A stretch of 64,000 nt of DNA from Aldrovandia affinis. Its lineage: Eukaryota > Chordata > Actinopteri > Notacanthiformes > Halosauridae. Numbering within the stretch: position 1 is the stretch's first letter; each line of letters opens with the position of its first letter. Under the pieces are notes generated by a model. That model had not been told where the DNA came from, made no database searches, and worked only from the letters and a program-made list of their open reading frames with translations. A program made the position numbers and the translations under genes. The stretch covers positions 508,616-572,615 of the forward strand of contig JAINUG010000213.1 of NCBI GenBank assembly GCA_029706075.1, given 5' to 3'. Positions 16,639 through 29,992 of this stretch are shown here, in pieces.

Positions 16639-17000
16639 CTCATCTCTCATCTCATTGTCTAAGCCGCTTATTCCTGGTCAGGGTCGCGGGGGGGCTGGAG
16701 CCTATCCCAGCATGCATAGGGGCGAGAGGCAGGAATAAACCCTGGACAGGTCGCCAATCCATCGCAGGGCACACACACCATTCACTCACACACTCATACC
16801 TACGGGCAATTTAGACTCTCCAATTAGGCTAACGTGCATGTCTTTGGACTGTGGGAGGAAACCGGAGTACCCGGAGGAAACCCACGCGGACACGGGGAGA
16901 ACATGCAAACTCCGCACAGAAAGGCCCCCGGCCTGGATTCGAACCCGAGACCTTCTTGCTGTGAGGCGACAGTGCTATCCACTGCACCACCGTGCCGCCC
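16639..17000 (-). mobile_element. tRNA-derived SINE, full length
   Basis: Read on the minus strand, the element starts with a tRNA-like head: GGTGGTGCAGTGGATAGCAC (A-box area) and GGTTCGAATCC (B box). It continues with the TTTCCTCCCACAGTCCAAAG body common in fish and ends at CCAGGAATAAGCGGCTTAGA. It is flanked by the 12-bp direct repeat CAATTATACTGT (16627-16638 and 17001-17012), the target-site duplication. A related copy lies at 27303-27657 and a truncated one at 28211-28340. Confidence 0.9.
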
Positions 17001-17012
17001 CAATTATACTGT

Positions 17013-19465
17013 TTGCATGTATAATGAACTAAACAACAATATTTCAACTAATATTTTACACACATCTCAATCACTGTCTCTAAATGTCCTTGACCACAAC
17101 TCCTAATCACCAGCCAATAAGCTTAAAATCCTTACGATTGCCTGACACATCTTTCTCTGTGTTTTTCTCAAGTTTCTGCCATCTCCTGTGGTATAAATTA
17201 TACATAGGCACAATGGTACAAGGCTATGACAACTCTTAATCTGATCTCAAGTTCTCACTATTATGGGCAGCTGTCTCCCTCAAATCACTAATCTAACATG
17301 AAAACTACGATATGTAACAATATGGCTGCCAAAAGACAATTAAATGTAAAACATTTGCCATTTTCAATATAATTAAATGGATTGAAAGATAAATGAACGG
17401 TCTACCCAGTTGTAAATATTGATCACATCTGTTGTCTATCATGGTGGATTTGCTTAAAAAACAAAACCATGAGCTGTTCATAAACGTTCATGCCTACAGG
17501 CGTGAATCCTGTCGTTTCCTATCATAAGTTAATAAAGTCCTTATACTTTGCTTTCAGTGTGTCCGATTTCTGACAACTACAACAAACGCAGATTGAACAT
17601 GTCCAACTATCAAACACTTTTGTATAAAAATGCCAACAGTCAGTGCCTGTCGTGTAGTTGGGGCAGTGTGCAAGCAGCTTTAAACTAGAATATCTTGTGG
17701 CTATAATGAATGTTATGATGAACTCACTCCTGTCTGTCCAGTAAGCAGACTCTTACCACTCCAGAAACGGATTTCCTGCAGTAGAAGTGAAGTGTGCAGC
17801 TTGCTTCTTAGCTTGTTGAAGCCATACTGCCATCCATGCAGTAGAACTATTGTTGGCTCAAGGATAAATTGTAATCCAATGTCCAAAGGAACCAGACACG
17901 ACTGTCACTCGCAAGCTTGCAATAGTTGCTCATGTACGAGAGATGTATTTTGTGCCACAGTGTGGTGGTATGTATATATTTATAGAAACACATTTATTTG
18001 TATCATACTCTTAGAAGAGACGTACCTACCAACCCATATCTGTAACTGAAAACGAACAGCGAATGTATTGATTGCTGTCAAATCTAGATTACGATTTATT
18101 TAATCGCTCAAACAATCACAATTAATTGAATTAATTACTACTGAACTACTGAAATAACCAGCACATTGTATGCCCCCATGAACCAGGGATGGGGAACATG
18201 CATTTTAACTGCGAGGTTTTAAGATAATATCAGATAGTTAGCAATTTAAATGGTATCTGGGAACACGCTATCACGCAACACGCGATCGTGACAAGTAAAA
18301 TTGCATTAATCAACCGTTGTGATTGCTCTCTTGAAAATATACAAGAGAAAAATACAACATTGCGACAATGAGAAAGTCAAGACACGTTAAAGACGAAGAA
18401 TCGATTCCCTAAGCGTCTGTTTTTGGAGTTTAAAACCAAGATTCGATACAGGACAGAATCCCCACACAATCCTCTAGCTACCGATCGCGTCCCTACATCC
18501 ATACACCCTTTAGTCAGCTATTTCTGCGTTAGCACAAATTTCTGCTTCGCTGTCAAAAATCCTTACGATTCTAGCTACGCAGCTGTTTTATCTTAGTGTC
18601 CTCCCCAATGCCATGGTCCCGTGTATCCTTCCACGACTGACCCACGTAAGAGTCTTGCAGGCCAACCACTCTCGCCGCCTGTTTATTTTGTGGATGCTCT
18701 GTGGCATTCCCCGCTCCCCATCTGCGGCTCCCGTTCATAGCACGTTGTCCATCCTTGAGCTCACCTCTGTCCAGTTTCCGCGCCGACAAGAAACTCGCAA
18801 ACTCCACGTTTTAGTGTTCTGTGTGTAAACAACTGGGCTCTTCCGCATTATGTCATCATCAGCGTCTCTTGGGAGGACCCTACGGAGCTGTCCACCCTAC
18901 TGCCTTCTGTATTTACCGCTGCCTAATTCGGAGTTTGTAGTCTTTGCGCACTGCCGGTCAACCGACGACGGCGTTGCTTCGCCCTCCACCGGTAACATTG
19001 GCCATTTGTTTTTGGATCAGTATAGCGCAGATAATGTGCTGATATAGACGGTTGTGCGGCTACACAGCTAATATGCATGACTCCGTGAACGTGACCCACC
19101 CAGAAATCAGAGAATCTGTGCATTGTATGCACCGCATTAATTAAAAAACTATGCAACCCACTGCTCCGTGTTTAGCGTTCATTTGACTGTTCGGACAGCG
19201 CATCTTCTTGTCCTGGAGATGTTCTCACTGGCCCTCTTGCAGTGGTGCCAGATTGGTACAGCCCCCATATATGGGGAGTTTTAGATTTCATGGTGATGTT
19301 TGGGGAAAAATAATCCACCAATATTGAAATTGTACCACTTTTATGACTAAAGTAACCATGCTAAAATGATATAGACTCCACTACCACTGAACACTGTCCA
19401 TCTAGTCAATCTGTCGTCACCACTGTTTACTTGTTCTACACTATATAAAAAATAAAAAAAACACT
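17013..19465. other. no confirmed gene; CpG-richer patch at 18370-19160
   Basis: Mostly anonymous sequence. Around 18600-18990 GC rises and, on the minus strand, an open stretch runs into GACAGAGGTGAGCTC, which resembles a splice donor near 18765. No ATG, partner exon or protein family is visible, so a promoter or first exon is only a weak possibility. Confidence 0.35.
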
Positions 19466-19469
19466 AACC

Positions 19470-19650
19470 TTTTCTTTCCTAGTGTTACAGGTATGATACA
19501 CAGACGCCTGCAATGATGTCTATTGCTGTATTACTGCACTGATCTTGTGCTCTAACTATGATTGTTCTTACCTTGTATTAATGTACATCTTGTAAGTCGC
19601 TCTGGATAAGAGCATCTGCCAAATTCTTAAAATGTCAAATGTAAAATGAT
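19470..19650 (+). mobile_element. SINE/L2 3' fragment
   Basis: Contains ACATCTTGTAAGTCGCTCTG followed by GATAAGAGCATCTGCCAAAT, the shared L2/SINE 3' stem-loop, preceded by a body (GTGTTACAGGTATGATACAC...) that recurs at 38850-39008. It ends in a loose TGTAAA-type tail. Confidence 0.75.
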
Positions 19651-20561
19651 ATAGAGAGACGCTTTCTCTTCGCAGTTCTCTTCAAATTAGCTAATGTTCA
19701 TTTCTTTATGGGGGTAATGATCATTTCATGTTGGTAATTACATTTTCCATAACAATTTCCGTCTCTGAGCTGACAATCTGTGTTGAACGTGTTTATATAT
19801 TGTTATCTTACTCACCGAATGTCTTTCCCTATTTTAATATTTGTAAACAGTTCACAGTTCCAATGCATTGCTTGTTATGTATAAAATGCATGTTCAACCA
19901 AGTAACTGTTTGTCTACCTCTGTATGATACACAGTAATATATAAAAACCAACAGCATCCTTTTGTAACTACACTTACTAATTTATTAATAAAAATACAAA
20001 CCCTCTAAAATCACTCTTTTAAAAAAACCTTTACATTATGGGTGAATGGATGAAACCTGGTATAACCATTATTTTGAACTTTTCAACATGAATAATATCT
20101 GTTGTTTAAAAAAGATCGGAACACAATGGGAATCCAAGGTGGTGTAGCCAGCTAGAGTTCTTGGTGCGGTGATGTGCCCCCTTATCTGGATTCAAATTGA
20201 TCTAAAAATAGAAACCCATAAGATAGCCTTTCCCCCCACGTAACCTATTTCATAATTATAAAAATCGTCATGTTATCCTTTACCAACGAGAGCAGCTGGG
20301 GGTTGATTCAGGGCTGCAGGGGGTGGATGGCTAGGAAAAGTGTCGTACAACGCAGTCAGTTCACACAGCCACGTGCAAAAAAAACTCATGAGATGATTGT
20401 CGTGATTGTTAGCACAATTTCATCAATGTAGCCACGGACCATGCAAGAGGCAGGCATTTCTGCTGAATGTGGGTTAGCCTTAATGTGTAGTCATTTTCCA
20501 GCCATACACATAAAATGTGGCCTTTGCTGTATTGCTGAGATAATTAGGGAAGGGCTAACAC

Positions 20562-20738
20562 CAGGGGTTACTCAAATCACGATCCTCGCGGGCCAGGCAG
20601 TGCTGTTTTTACCACCCTCCCTTTACCTGCGAGTCGCCTGTGAAGACACTCCATTGCATTCATTGTTCAATTAACTACCCGGGAGATAGGAAAACCAGGA
20701 CCGGATTTAGATTCGTGGGCCAGATTTGAGGAACCCTG
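20562..20738. mobile_element. hAT-type MITE, about 177 bp
   Basis: Terminal inverted repeats CAGGGGTTACTCAAATC and GATTTGAGGAACCCTG pair with few mismatches. Flanking octamers GCTAACAC and GCTTACAG are a decayed 8-bp target duplication. No ORF is inside. hAT elements make 8-bp duplications and often begin CAGGG. Confidence 0.75.
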
Positions 20739-22419
20739 GCTTACAGTATGTAATGAAAATGAATACAGTTGTGTCTTATCAGATTTGCCACACCAGGTGA
20801 TCGTTTCTCCAATTAAAACCTCTTATTCGAGAGAGAGAGTGGGAATTGTTTCAATTGGGGGTTTTTCTGGCGTTGCTATTCCCTCTGGAAAATGTCCATT
20901 GTAAAATGCCGTGTGACAACCTGTTATACGTGATTATAACTGAGTGATTGAGCTCAGTTTTCTTTAAGGTTCATTCACACACACTCTCACTCTCACAATC
21001 TCTCTCTCTCTTGCTTCTTTGGACACAGACTTAATGACTTACATATTATATTCATGGTTTCAATAATTCAATGTCTGCGTAATTCTCGTGAAATTATTAG
21101 AATGGAGATTGAATAACTTAAAACTATAATGATTAATATATAAGTTAAAGAAAAAATAGTATAGAATTCATTCAACTCAAAATCATACTTATGGTCCTCC
21201 AAAAGTGAGAATCAACCTACGAAAAAAGACAAGTGGCAGTGTCACTGAAGACAAACTGCAAATCCTTTTAAAAGCTTTTTATCTGTATACCACCCACTGA
21301 GCGGATATGGAAATGCTAAATCAACTAGCAAACCTCAATATAACCTCAATGGATTTGCCATAACCGGACATTGTACAGTGCATTACAAACACTGTGAGGG
21401 TAAAATCACAAATTGGTCACATACAGGCTATCTACAGGATCTGGAGCATTTCAAAGGCAGGTGCATTTGAACATTCTGCATGAAAAAACGAAAAACACTG
21501 TTAGTCCACAGAGTCCATAGTCCCCTTTACCAAACGGATGTTTTGTAGCCTGATAGGGGGGCATTAATGAACGTTGATGGCGGGAAAAAAACAGTACTGT
21601 CAAAACATGGCGGGAATATAATAAGTCAATAAGTGTTGACATCTGTGAAACGGCTCTCCCCCAGGGTCTGGAGCAGAGCGCTCCGTGCGATGCTGTAAAG
21701 GACTTAAAGCCAAACCTCACGCTGACGCCAAACTGGAGCCGTCTGCAGTGACAGCGTCTTCGGGTCACCAGCAGTTTATGCTATTTATAGTGCGGAGAAG
21801 AGGGGGCCTCTCCAGGGCACTGGCCCACGGCCGTTACATTGTCTCCCACAAGCCCCGCCGCTTATGGGGCCTTACAGCGGGGAGCGGGCCTCCATCCACA
21901 CCGCCTTAAACATGGCTGTCCCCTCTGCATTCTGTTCTTTATTCTCTGGTTGCGCATCGCGCATGGACAGGGTTACTGATGGTAGGCAAAGGGAGCTGTG
22001 TGAAGAAATAGTCTGTGTTTTTCATCAGAGATCTTTAAGGTATGTCTCTCAGCATGAATTATGATGACTTCTTTAAATCGATTGTCTGGAATGGCCCCCA
22101 GTAAATACCCGAGGTCACCTGCAGCTTTAGATCAGCTCCCAGCATCGAGGCAAACTCATACCTGCTGTCTTCATCACAGATTGTTTCACAGCTTTTCCCA
22201 TTTTTTTAATCGACACATACCAAATATCAGAAGACTACACACATATCCCAGTTAGTTGAGATGGTTACTCATGCTTCCTTATATACAATAAGTAAAAGCA
22301 AAGCTCACAACTCTCATCAGCTACGTCACACATCTTTGTAGTGTAAAACAGACAACGGTTCAGTCCCAGTACCCTTTCAGATCTTCGTCAAGTCTCGAAT
22401 GACCCAACGAAGACCCCGA

Positions 22420-22505
22420 GGCACTGGTGTCAAATTCATTCCATCGAGGGCCGAGTTGTGTGCAGGTTTTTGTTGCAACCAGTGCAAAAGCCCTGTAAAG
22501 TGCAT
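22420..22505. repeat. hAT-like terminal fragment
   Basis: The sequence TGGTGTCAAATTCATTCCAT, then CGAGGGCCGAG and GCAGGTTTTTGTTGCAACCA, matches a terminal-region type common to fish hAT/MITE elements. The other end is not recognised. Confidence 0.5.
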
Positions 22506-22868
22506 CTGGTTCTCTTTTAGTTTACTCGTGCGCAACGTTTAAAAAAAATCGGAAAGGGCACAAGACCCCTATTCAAACAAGCCGCGGTGCTTAGCGTATA
22601 ACTTTGGGTAATGAGCGAGCACGTTTTCTTCTGTTCCAAATCCCTAATGTGTTAGATAATTACGAGTAACTTGTGTTAGAAATAAGGCAACACAAGTTAG
22701 AAACATCATCATTTAGAAATAGTTGTTCATGCATATACATGCACACACAGTACATATTAAAAATAAGGTAACACTTATTACGTGTGGATTTGATACTCAA
22801 AGTTAATGACAAGGCATATTCTGCTTGGATTGAATAGAACCATTGGGATTAGCAATAATATAAATATA

Positions 22869-22998
22869 CGCCATTTAGCAGATGCTTTTATCCAAAGCGA
22901 CTTACAGTAGTGAATGCATACATTTTCAGTATATGTGGCCCCAGTGGATTGAACCCACAAGAACCTGTGCTCTACCAACTGAGCCACAGAGAACCACA
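22869..22998 (-). mobile_element. tRNA-derived SINE (GTTCTCTGTGGCTC family)
   Basis: On the minus strand a tRNA-like head (CTCTGTGGCTCAGTTGGTAG) leads into a body with GAATGTATGCATTCACTACTG and the tail TAAGTCGCTTTGGATAAAAG, then CATCTGCTAAATGGC. Same family as copies at 29993, 30294 and 45625. Confidence 0.85.
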
Positions 22999-24689
22999 AC
23001 AAAGCAAACAAAGAAAGACTTATCTTTTGCTCCCCTTTTCACTGGCTTACAAAGTAGCTCTCCATATTAAATATGCATCCTTCTAAGCCACCGTATTCAC
23101 ATGAGTTATTCACATAGTGAATAAATCCCTAATGGCTGTACAAGAAATAAAAACATTTCAAAAGCATTACTCTAAAAGTGCAAGAAAGCACATTCCCCGT
23201 CTGTGCCATTGTGCATAATGAATTATACAAACCAGCCACTGGCCAGTTTATCAGTGAACATGATTGTCCATATTGTAAATGCACTTGAATATAGGTGACT
23301 TTGACTGACAGTGTTTCCTGGATAATGGACTGAGAGGAAACGGTATGTCACGATTACTATTACTTTTAGATCATTATGTTCCAAAGTGCATTGAATAAAG
23401 TCACACAGAAATGTCATCGTAATACATAGATGGTTTGAAATTGTTGTTTGCCCCATAGTCAGATTAGAAAAGAGAGACAGGCTTCCGAGTGATTCAGTTG
23501 GTAAAGACAAGTGCAGGTGCAGGCTGAGCCGTATAGCCCACAGGTAGGCCACCTTCCCTAAAGTCATATTCTCAAGTCTCAGCTATGTCATTAACAGATT
23601 ATGACTGGGAGTCAGGAATGGCAGGCCTCATCCCGCCAGGGCAAGGGTGGGTTTAAGTTGGTTAGGGTTCCTCGGGTTGTCACGGCATTAGATCGTTCCA
23701 TCAATGTGCGCGCGTGAATGGGGCAATGCATGCGCTGCAGCAATCATCCTGCAGGGGGCGCAGTGAAGACTTGGAAGGGCACAGTAGAAGATTTGAATTT
23801 GGGAGAATAAAAAGGTAAAAAACGTGTTTAAACCGAACGGGATATATCATTGTTTTAGACTTCTTTGCCTTGGATATTATACACCATCTAATCATGATTG
23901 ATTATTGGGATATTGGATGTCCACAGCATCTTTAAGTGTATAAACTGAGTATTTAACAAGGTTATTATAATTTTGTCTTATTTTGTGGCAAATTAAATAA
24001 TTAAATAAACCTAAATATACCTCTGAATTGATGATAACAGACAATTTAAGAACAGACAATTGGACTGTTTACTTACGATGTTTGGCATTTTCAGCAGTAA
24101 ATTACCTGTGCAATATAACATTTATAATAATATTAATCGTATTATTATAGTAAATAATACTCAATTATTATAATCAATAATAACATTGATTCTAGAGCAT
24201 AGCCTATACTGTGATTCCCTTCCTGTAAGTGTTGTGTTTACTGTCACTGCAAAAGAGAACTGAGTTGTCAGTTGACCTACCTCGTTAAATAGCTACAGCA
24301 TAAATATAATTAAATAAGTGAATGGCAGTTTAAAAATGGCGTCGGCGATGACGGTCGTGTTCTCGTCTGACCCCTGAAACAAACGGAGCATCCCAGAGTC
24401 TCCACCCGCACTGACCCCGCTTCGGGAAGCTTGCTTTATCTCACTGTTTGACTCACAGCCTCCCCCTTGGCCTGCAGGTGTCTCGTGACTGTGCAATGCT
24501 GCCTCTCGCGCGCCTGTAGTCGTAACGCTGTATGATGTATCTAGCCCATGTCCAATGCTCTGTAAATGTTCTGACCAAATAGACCAGCATTTTCCAGGAG
24601 CTTGCTCGATCGTCTCATTGAGAGAGGTCAGGGAAGATTTTTTTGCAGCTCACTTTTCTGGCCCCCGGGTGAACCTGTTTTTTTTTGCT

Positions 24690-24902
24690 TCCCTCTGGAA
24701 AATATGTAATACTTAATATTTAAAATGTAATATTGATACTGATAAATGTGCATACTATGTAAATTGCTTCATGTTCAATGTGTGCATATTTGTTGTCTAT
24801 TTGCATTCAATGTGTGTGCATACGCTGTAAAGCACCTTGAGTTGCATTCATTTGTATGATAAGGCGCTATATAAATAAATAAATAAATAAAAATAAAAAT
24901 AA
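24690..24902 (+). mobile_element. LINE/SINE 3' tail
   Basis: GTAAAGCACCTTGAGTTGCA then AAGGCGCTATATAAATAAAT with a TAAA-type tail is the 3' end of the CR1/L2/Rex1-type LINEs, like that at 15500-16036. No coding remnant is visible upstream. Confidence 0.7.
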
Positions 24903-25421
24903 CGCAGCGTCTAAAATAATTCCGTCTAAAATGTTCTCCCTGGGTGCTGTGTAGCTACACACGTGTGCAACTCCTCGAAGGTTAGTTCGGTTGGTGACAT
25001 GTTGCCTCGACAACCAACTAATCAGTGGTTGATTAACTTTTTTGTGGAAGAGTGGTGTCGCGGGAAAGCAACCAACTTCGTTCACAGAAGCCGCAAGAAC
25101 ACCACGACCTGAAAAACTCACAGAAATGCCGCGTTTCGAACAGAAAGCTCTTCCGTGCGTGAACCCGGGGGGCTAACTCACATTATATCACCGAAACTTG
25201 TACCAGCGAGGGGTGGGTGGGTGGGGGAGTCTGGGCTGTGTATGCCTGTTTTGTCTCTCTGGACGTCCCCGCCCTCCCTCAAACAGGCTTATCTCTCTGA
25301 ACAGCGGTTTTCTCGGGAGCTCTTAGATCTGTCTCACACCACATTCCGCAGCCCCAAGACGCTAACTCGGAGCTACCTCGCTTCATTTCGCCAAACGACA
25401 GTGATCGCAAACAACACATTA

Positions 25422-25765
25422 CATTACATTACATTACAGGCATTTGGCAGACGCTCTTATCCAGAGCGACGTACAACAAAGTGTTAACCGCAGTCAAGAA
25501 CAGTTTAGCTGAAAGCCACCCTAGTGGGAAGTACAGTTCCTGGGTGCTAGGAGCAACCACATAGTTAAACTAGGACCCTGTAGGTACATCTGTAGCCACA
25601 ATTCAAAGGTAGCAATAAAGCAATCAATGCAGAAAATAATGCCTAAGCCTAATACAATACATAAACAAGTAGACGTGTAAAACTAAGCAACTATGTCCCT
25701 AAAGTTAACAAAAACCGGACTACGGGGAGAGGTGCACCCTGAAGAGGTGAGTCTTCATTGAATCA
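25422..25765 (-). mobile_element. L2-type LINE 3' end with TGTAA repeat tail
   Basis: On the minus strand the fragment begins near the ORF2 terminus (TGAAGACTCACCTCTTCAGG), runs through a 3' UTR, and ends with GCTCTGGATAAGAGCGTCTG CCAAATGCC followed by TGTAATGTAATGTAATGTAA. A pentameric TGTAA tail after this stem-loop is the signature described for the eel L2 LINE and the SINEs it mobilises. No reverse transcriptase part remains. Confidence 0.8.
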
Positions 25766-26763
25766 CAAGAAGAAAACAAAACACTGTTCTCTGCGCTGAC
25801 GGCTCTTTGATCAACACAGGAAACACCACAGCCGAGGGCAGTAATTTCATGTATCATGTTCAATGAGGCATCCTTATTTTCCACGGAGAGCTGCGGCTTC
25901 CTTCATATCATAGAGCTTTTGTATGTATTGCTTGTGTGTCACGTGTTGTGTGTAAACGGTTTTCTCAGTAATGCTGCATTTTGAGGGCAGAATTCCACTA
26001 GAAAGGCTATTTTATTTGTGTTCAACATGGCTGTGAATACACATATTATGTACGATATGTAGAAAAGGTGATATCAGAGCCATCGGGCCATCACTGTTGC
26101 TGCAGGTGGTATTAAGACTTTGAACTATTAGGGGACTTGAACTTGGAAGATGAACTTGATAGCAGAGCAATATGCAGTTCACAGCTACAACACAAGAGAA
26201 GCTACAACACAAGAGAATCCCAATGTCCTGGATTCCTGTGTACGTATGACAAAGGTTAGAAATATGTGGGGTTCACAATGGCTGAAGTAGCTTTAGCCAG
26301 CTCCATTACAAGATTAGTTATCACACCGATAATGTCGTATAAATCCACACACATAAAGGATATGTGACAGTGAGGCAGAAGCCTGACTGTAGGCTCTGCG
26401 GGCAGAAGCCTGATCATTAATCATCCCAAAATCTGGCACTGCAGACGCCACACCCATAATCTAAATCTGATTTAATTAAAAATATTGATTTAAAAATATT
26501 TAATTCCGGAAGTTTTATTCTCATAATTTGGTCACTGTCCAAACTGGTCCAGCTTTTATTTCCCCTGCCACCTGGAAGTGGTATCCAGTCATGGAAGTGG
26601 ACCAAAATGTTTGATAAAATTGGGACACTTTAAGATCCAGATCATATCACGGCTGGTGATAATGCAAGAACAGGGTTTTTCTGAGCATTGCATCATGGGA
26701 GGTGTGATATCACTTTTTTTTTTTTTTTTTTTACACAGTTTGGTTAACTGCTATACATCCAGT

Positions 26764-26767
26764 GTGT

Positions 26768-26826
<59 letters not shown>

Positions 26827-26894
26827 TGTGTGTGTATGTGTGTGCATTCGTGCGTGTGTGCGCGCGTTTGCGCATGTGTGTCTGAGTGTGTGTG
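26764..26894. repeat. GT microsatellite with GA and GTGC interruptions
   Basis: A long GT dinucleotide run is followed by GAGAGAGA and an impure GTGTGTGC tract. The ORF crossing it is a translation of the repeat and is not a gene. A T-run precedes it (26714-26732). Confidence 0.95.
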
Positions 26895-27302
26895 GGGTCT
26901 GCCAGCAGAATGAGCTCTGCTTGGATATTTTCCCCTGCAGATTAGTGTGTGCCCTGGTTGGGCATTAGAGGCTTAAAGTACATCGTCTACTGATCGCATA
27001 GTGTTTTCCTAGATTGTCTGCACTCATTGGCTCATTGAGAGCACCTTGGGTACCGTCCCGCCGTTCTCAATTCACCAAAGTCTGCTGCCCAAATCCCGCA
27101 GCTTAAAATTTTCAAAATGCCAAATGGCACAAAAGTAAACAGCTGGTCCCATATGGGGCAGAGCTGGAGAGCTGGCCTGGGCCGGACCGCGGGGCCCACG
27201 GCCGATAGCGAGGGGGGCCAAGGTTAATGCTGAAGCTCAATGGCTCCTGTAATCACCAGAATGACTATTTGATTAAATGAGCCTCACATGACTACCTATC
27301 AG

Positions 27303-27657
27303 GCGTGGTGCAGTGGATAGCACTGTCGCCTCACAGCAAGAAAGTCTCGGGTTCGAATCCAGGCCGGGGGCCTTTCTGTGTGGAGTTTGCATGTTCTCCC
27401 CGTGTCCGCGTGGGTTTCCTCCGGGTACTCCGGTTTCCTCCCACAGTCCAAAGACATGCACGTTAGGCTAATTGGAGAGTCTAAATTGCCCGTAGGTATG
27501 AGTGTGTGAGTGAATGGTGTGTGTGCCCTGCAATGGATTGGCGACCTGTCCAGGGTGTATTCCTGCCTCTCACCCCAATGCATGCTGGGATAGGCTCCAG
27601 CCCCCCCCCGCGACCCTGACCAGGAATAAGCGGCTTAGATAATGGATGGATGGATGG
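27303..27657 (+). mobile_element. tRNA-derived SINE, full length, GGAT tail
   Basis: Starts GCGTGGTGCAGTGGATAGCA, with B box GGGTTCGAATCC. It shares the body of the copy at 16639-17000 and ends AAGCGGCTTAGATAATGGAT with GGAT repeats. It is flanked by a perfect 15-bp duplication ATGACTACCTATCAG (27288-27302 and 27658-27672), which fixes both ends and implies a fairly young insertion. Confidence 0.93.
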
Positions 27658-28210
27658 ATGACTACCTATCAGCGATGCGCCAGCGCTCGCAAGACGGCAC
27701 AATGCGAAGCGTCGGAATGAAAGCTGAACGATCCTTCTTCCTTTCCCTCCTGTTCCTCGGTAGGGAGCTGCCGGGACGTAGCTGGATGATGAATTATGAA
27801 CAACGGCGGAGCGAGAAAAGCAGGACTGGGTATGGAATTGTAGCAAAAAGAAAGTAGGTCCGGGTGCCTCACAGGTCTTGACCGCTGAAAATGCGAAGGA
27901 ATCGTACAATACTGTTTAGCATGAAGACCTAATGGGTAGATGCTTTATCAAATAAGTAGTACAGGCCAAACATGCTAAAACTACAACCAAGATCTTACAG
28001 GCATCTGTCAATATTCATGTGTCATCAAGGAACGTTTAGAAGCGAAGCCTGAAAAGAGACTACAAAATGGACGTCTGTTGTCTTGGTGAAGAGAAAAATG
28101 ACAGCTTAATGCTAGGGCATAATTTACAACAAAATACCTGAGTAGAATACTCAGGGTAGGGCAGGAGAGCAAGAAACTTTCCTGAATCAAAAGAAAATCT
28201 ACCATTGTTG

Positions 28211-28340
28211 TTTTTCATCTCATCTCATCTTCAGCCGCTTATTCCTAGTTAGGGTCGCGGGGGGGCTGGAGCCTATCCCAGCATGCATTGGGGCGAGAGG
28301 CAGGAATACACCCTGGACAGGTCGCCAATCCATCGCAGGG
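28211..28340 (-). mobile_element. 5'-truncated SINE copy
   Basis: Only the 3' half of the 16639/27303-type SINE is present (complement of CCTGTCCAGGGTGTATTCCT to AATAAGCGGCTG). It lacks the tRNA head yet sits between direct repeats CCATTGTTG (28202-28210 and 28341-28349). That shows truncation happened during insertion. Confidence 0.85.
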
Positions 28341-28349
28341 CCATTGTTG

Positions 28350-29990
28350 GTTTTGTAACTTGTAACCATTTTGAACAAGTTACATAGAACATAGTTGCCA
28401 GAAAGGAGTATTTGCGATATGTGATGAGAATAGACATAACAAGTTTACCATTGCTGTGTAAAATGTTCCTATGTGGCACATAGCCATTTCAATGCCATTG
28501 GCCAAGTCTACCACTGAGGTGCAATGTTTTGATGGTATTGAATAGGTACACACCCTTTCCTTTGCTACAGGTAAATATGGTCATACATCCGTGTCCTAAA
28601 GGCATTTGGAAAATCGTATTTCTGTGGAAACAGCCAGATAGGCCAAAACCAACCTTTAAACAACAGTTCTCTTAGAATTATCTGAATGTATTTGTTTTAT
28701 ATTAATGGTCTTAGTATTATCAAATTATTGATGATCTGCATTGTAGTAAGTGTAGAGAATTTAAAAATAACCCTATTATTACTGTACATACTGAGACCAT
28801 GACGAGTCAATTAGGCCAGTAGTGTTGTGTTGTTACTGAGCACACAAACTGGAGTTTGAAGAACCGGAGTGGTTTGCCTGCCATCTAGTGGATAACTTGT
28901 GCAACTATAATCATATTTCTACTGTTTTTATGCTTTATTATTTAGTACTAATTTGTAAAACTGTTTACATGTTTTAAACTATTCATTTTCATATGTTTAC
29001 AAACTTGTTTCAGACATTTACAAAATATTTAATGAATGTAGTAAATGCTTTGTTACTTTAAAGGAGTACTCCCGTCAATGTCCAGTTTTCAAAGTAAAAA
29101 AAAATAAAAATATTTGTGAAATAATGGATAAAACAAAAATAAGTTTGGAAAATGTGGACAATTATGATTTAGATTGGAAGAGCTCCTATTCAACCAGTCT
29201 CGCAAATTTAGCTTTTTTTCCCCCGAGCCGTTTTGTAATAACACAGGTCCGTTGAATAGACCAGTGAACGGACCAATTGTCTACATTTAAATTTTCCTCC
29301 CATCCTGAAGGCGCGCACACACACTGCTACAAGACTACGGTACAGTAGTTGTATGAATTTGTAATTTTATAACGGTGGATCATGCTACATTTCCCAGGCT
29401 ATTCAATAATCCAGTAGGATGTTGTATTTCCCAGGTGAAAATTGATTATCACAACTGGCTGATGATACTGATAAAAAGAGGAAGGCCATGTCTGAATGTC
29501 CGGAACAGCATTGACACAAAGCGTTGGCTAAAATAAACCGTTAAGACAAACGGACAGGGTAAACGTGTAGGTAGGCTATGTGACAGACCGATCTCAGAAA
29601 CCACTTGTAGAAGGAAGTGCAACGTGTTCCGTAATTGCACTTTGCTTCGTTATCAGGGTTGCCACTTGCCAGACGAGAGATTTTTCCCAAATGTAAAAGT
29701 TTTTCATTACTTTGATTTACGGCCCTTTCTGTGAATATAAAGATAAATTCCTATAAAGAGGGATTCCTCTTCCTATCATCCGATACTTTTTGCCTAACTT
29801 CGCAACGATGCTTTTGCTATGCTTATTTATAAATTAGTAAATGTTACGGAATACCCTCCTGTGGTTTAAACACAAAACTGATACAATATAATAAAACATG
29901 GCGCTATGCATTTCGGGAATTGTGAAACGGGGTCTTTTCATAGCCAATGAATGCCACCGTTTCTGTTATCAGTTGACTTTTTCCTCTTTA
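28350..29990. other. no gene seen
   Basis: AT-rich anonymous sequence with only short ORFs. No repeat family recognised. Confidence 0.4.
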
Positions 29991-29992
29991 AT

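Noticed and set aside
24337..24380. Short ATG frame MASAMTVVFSSDP
   Set aside because: Only 13 codons, no partner exon or splice donor in phase visible.
26578..26913. 111-codon ORF with Val-Cys repeats
   Set aside because: Translation of the GT microsatellite.
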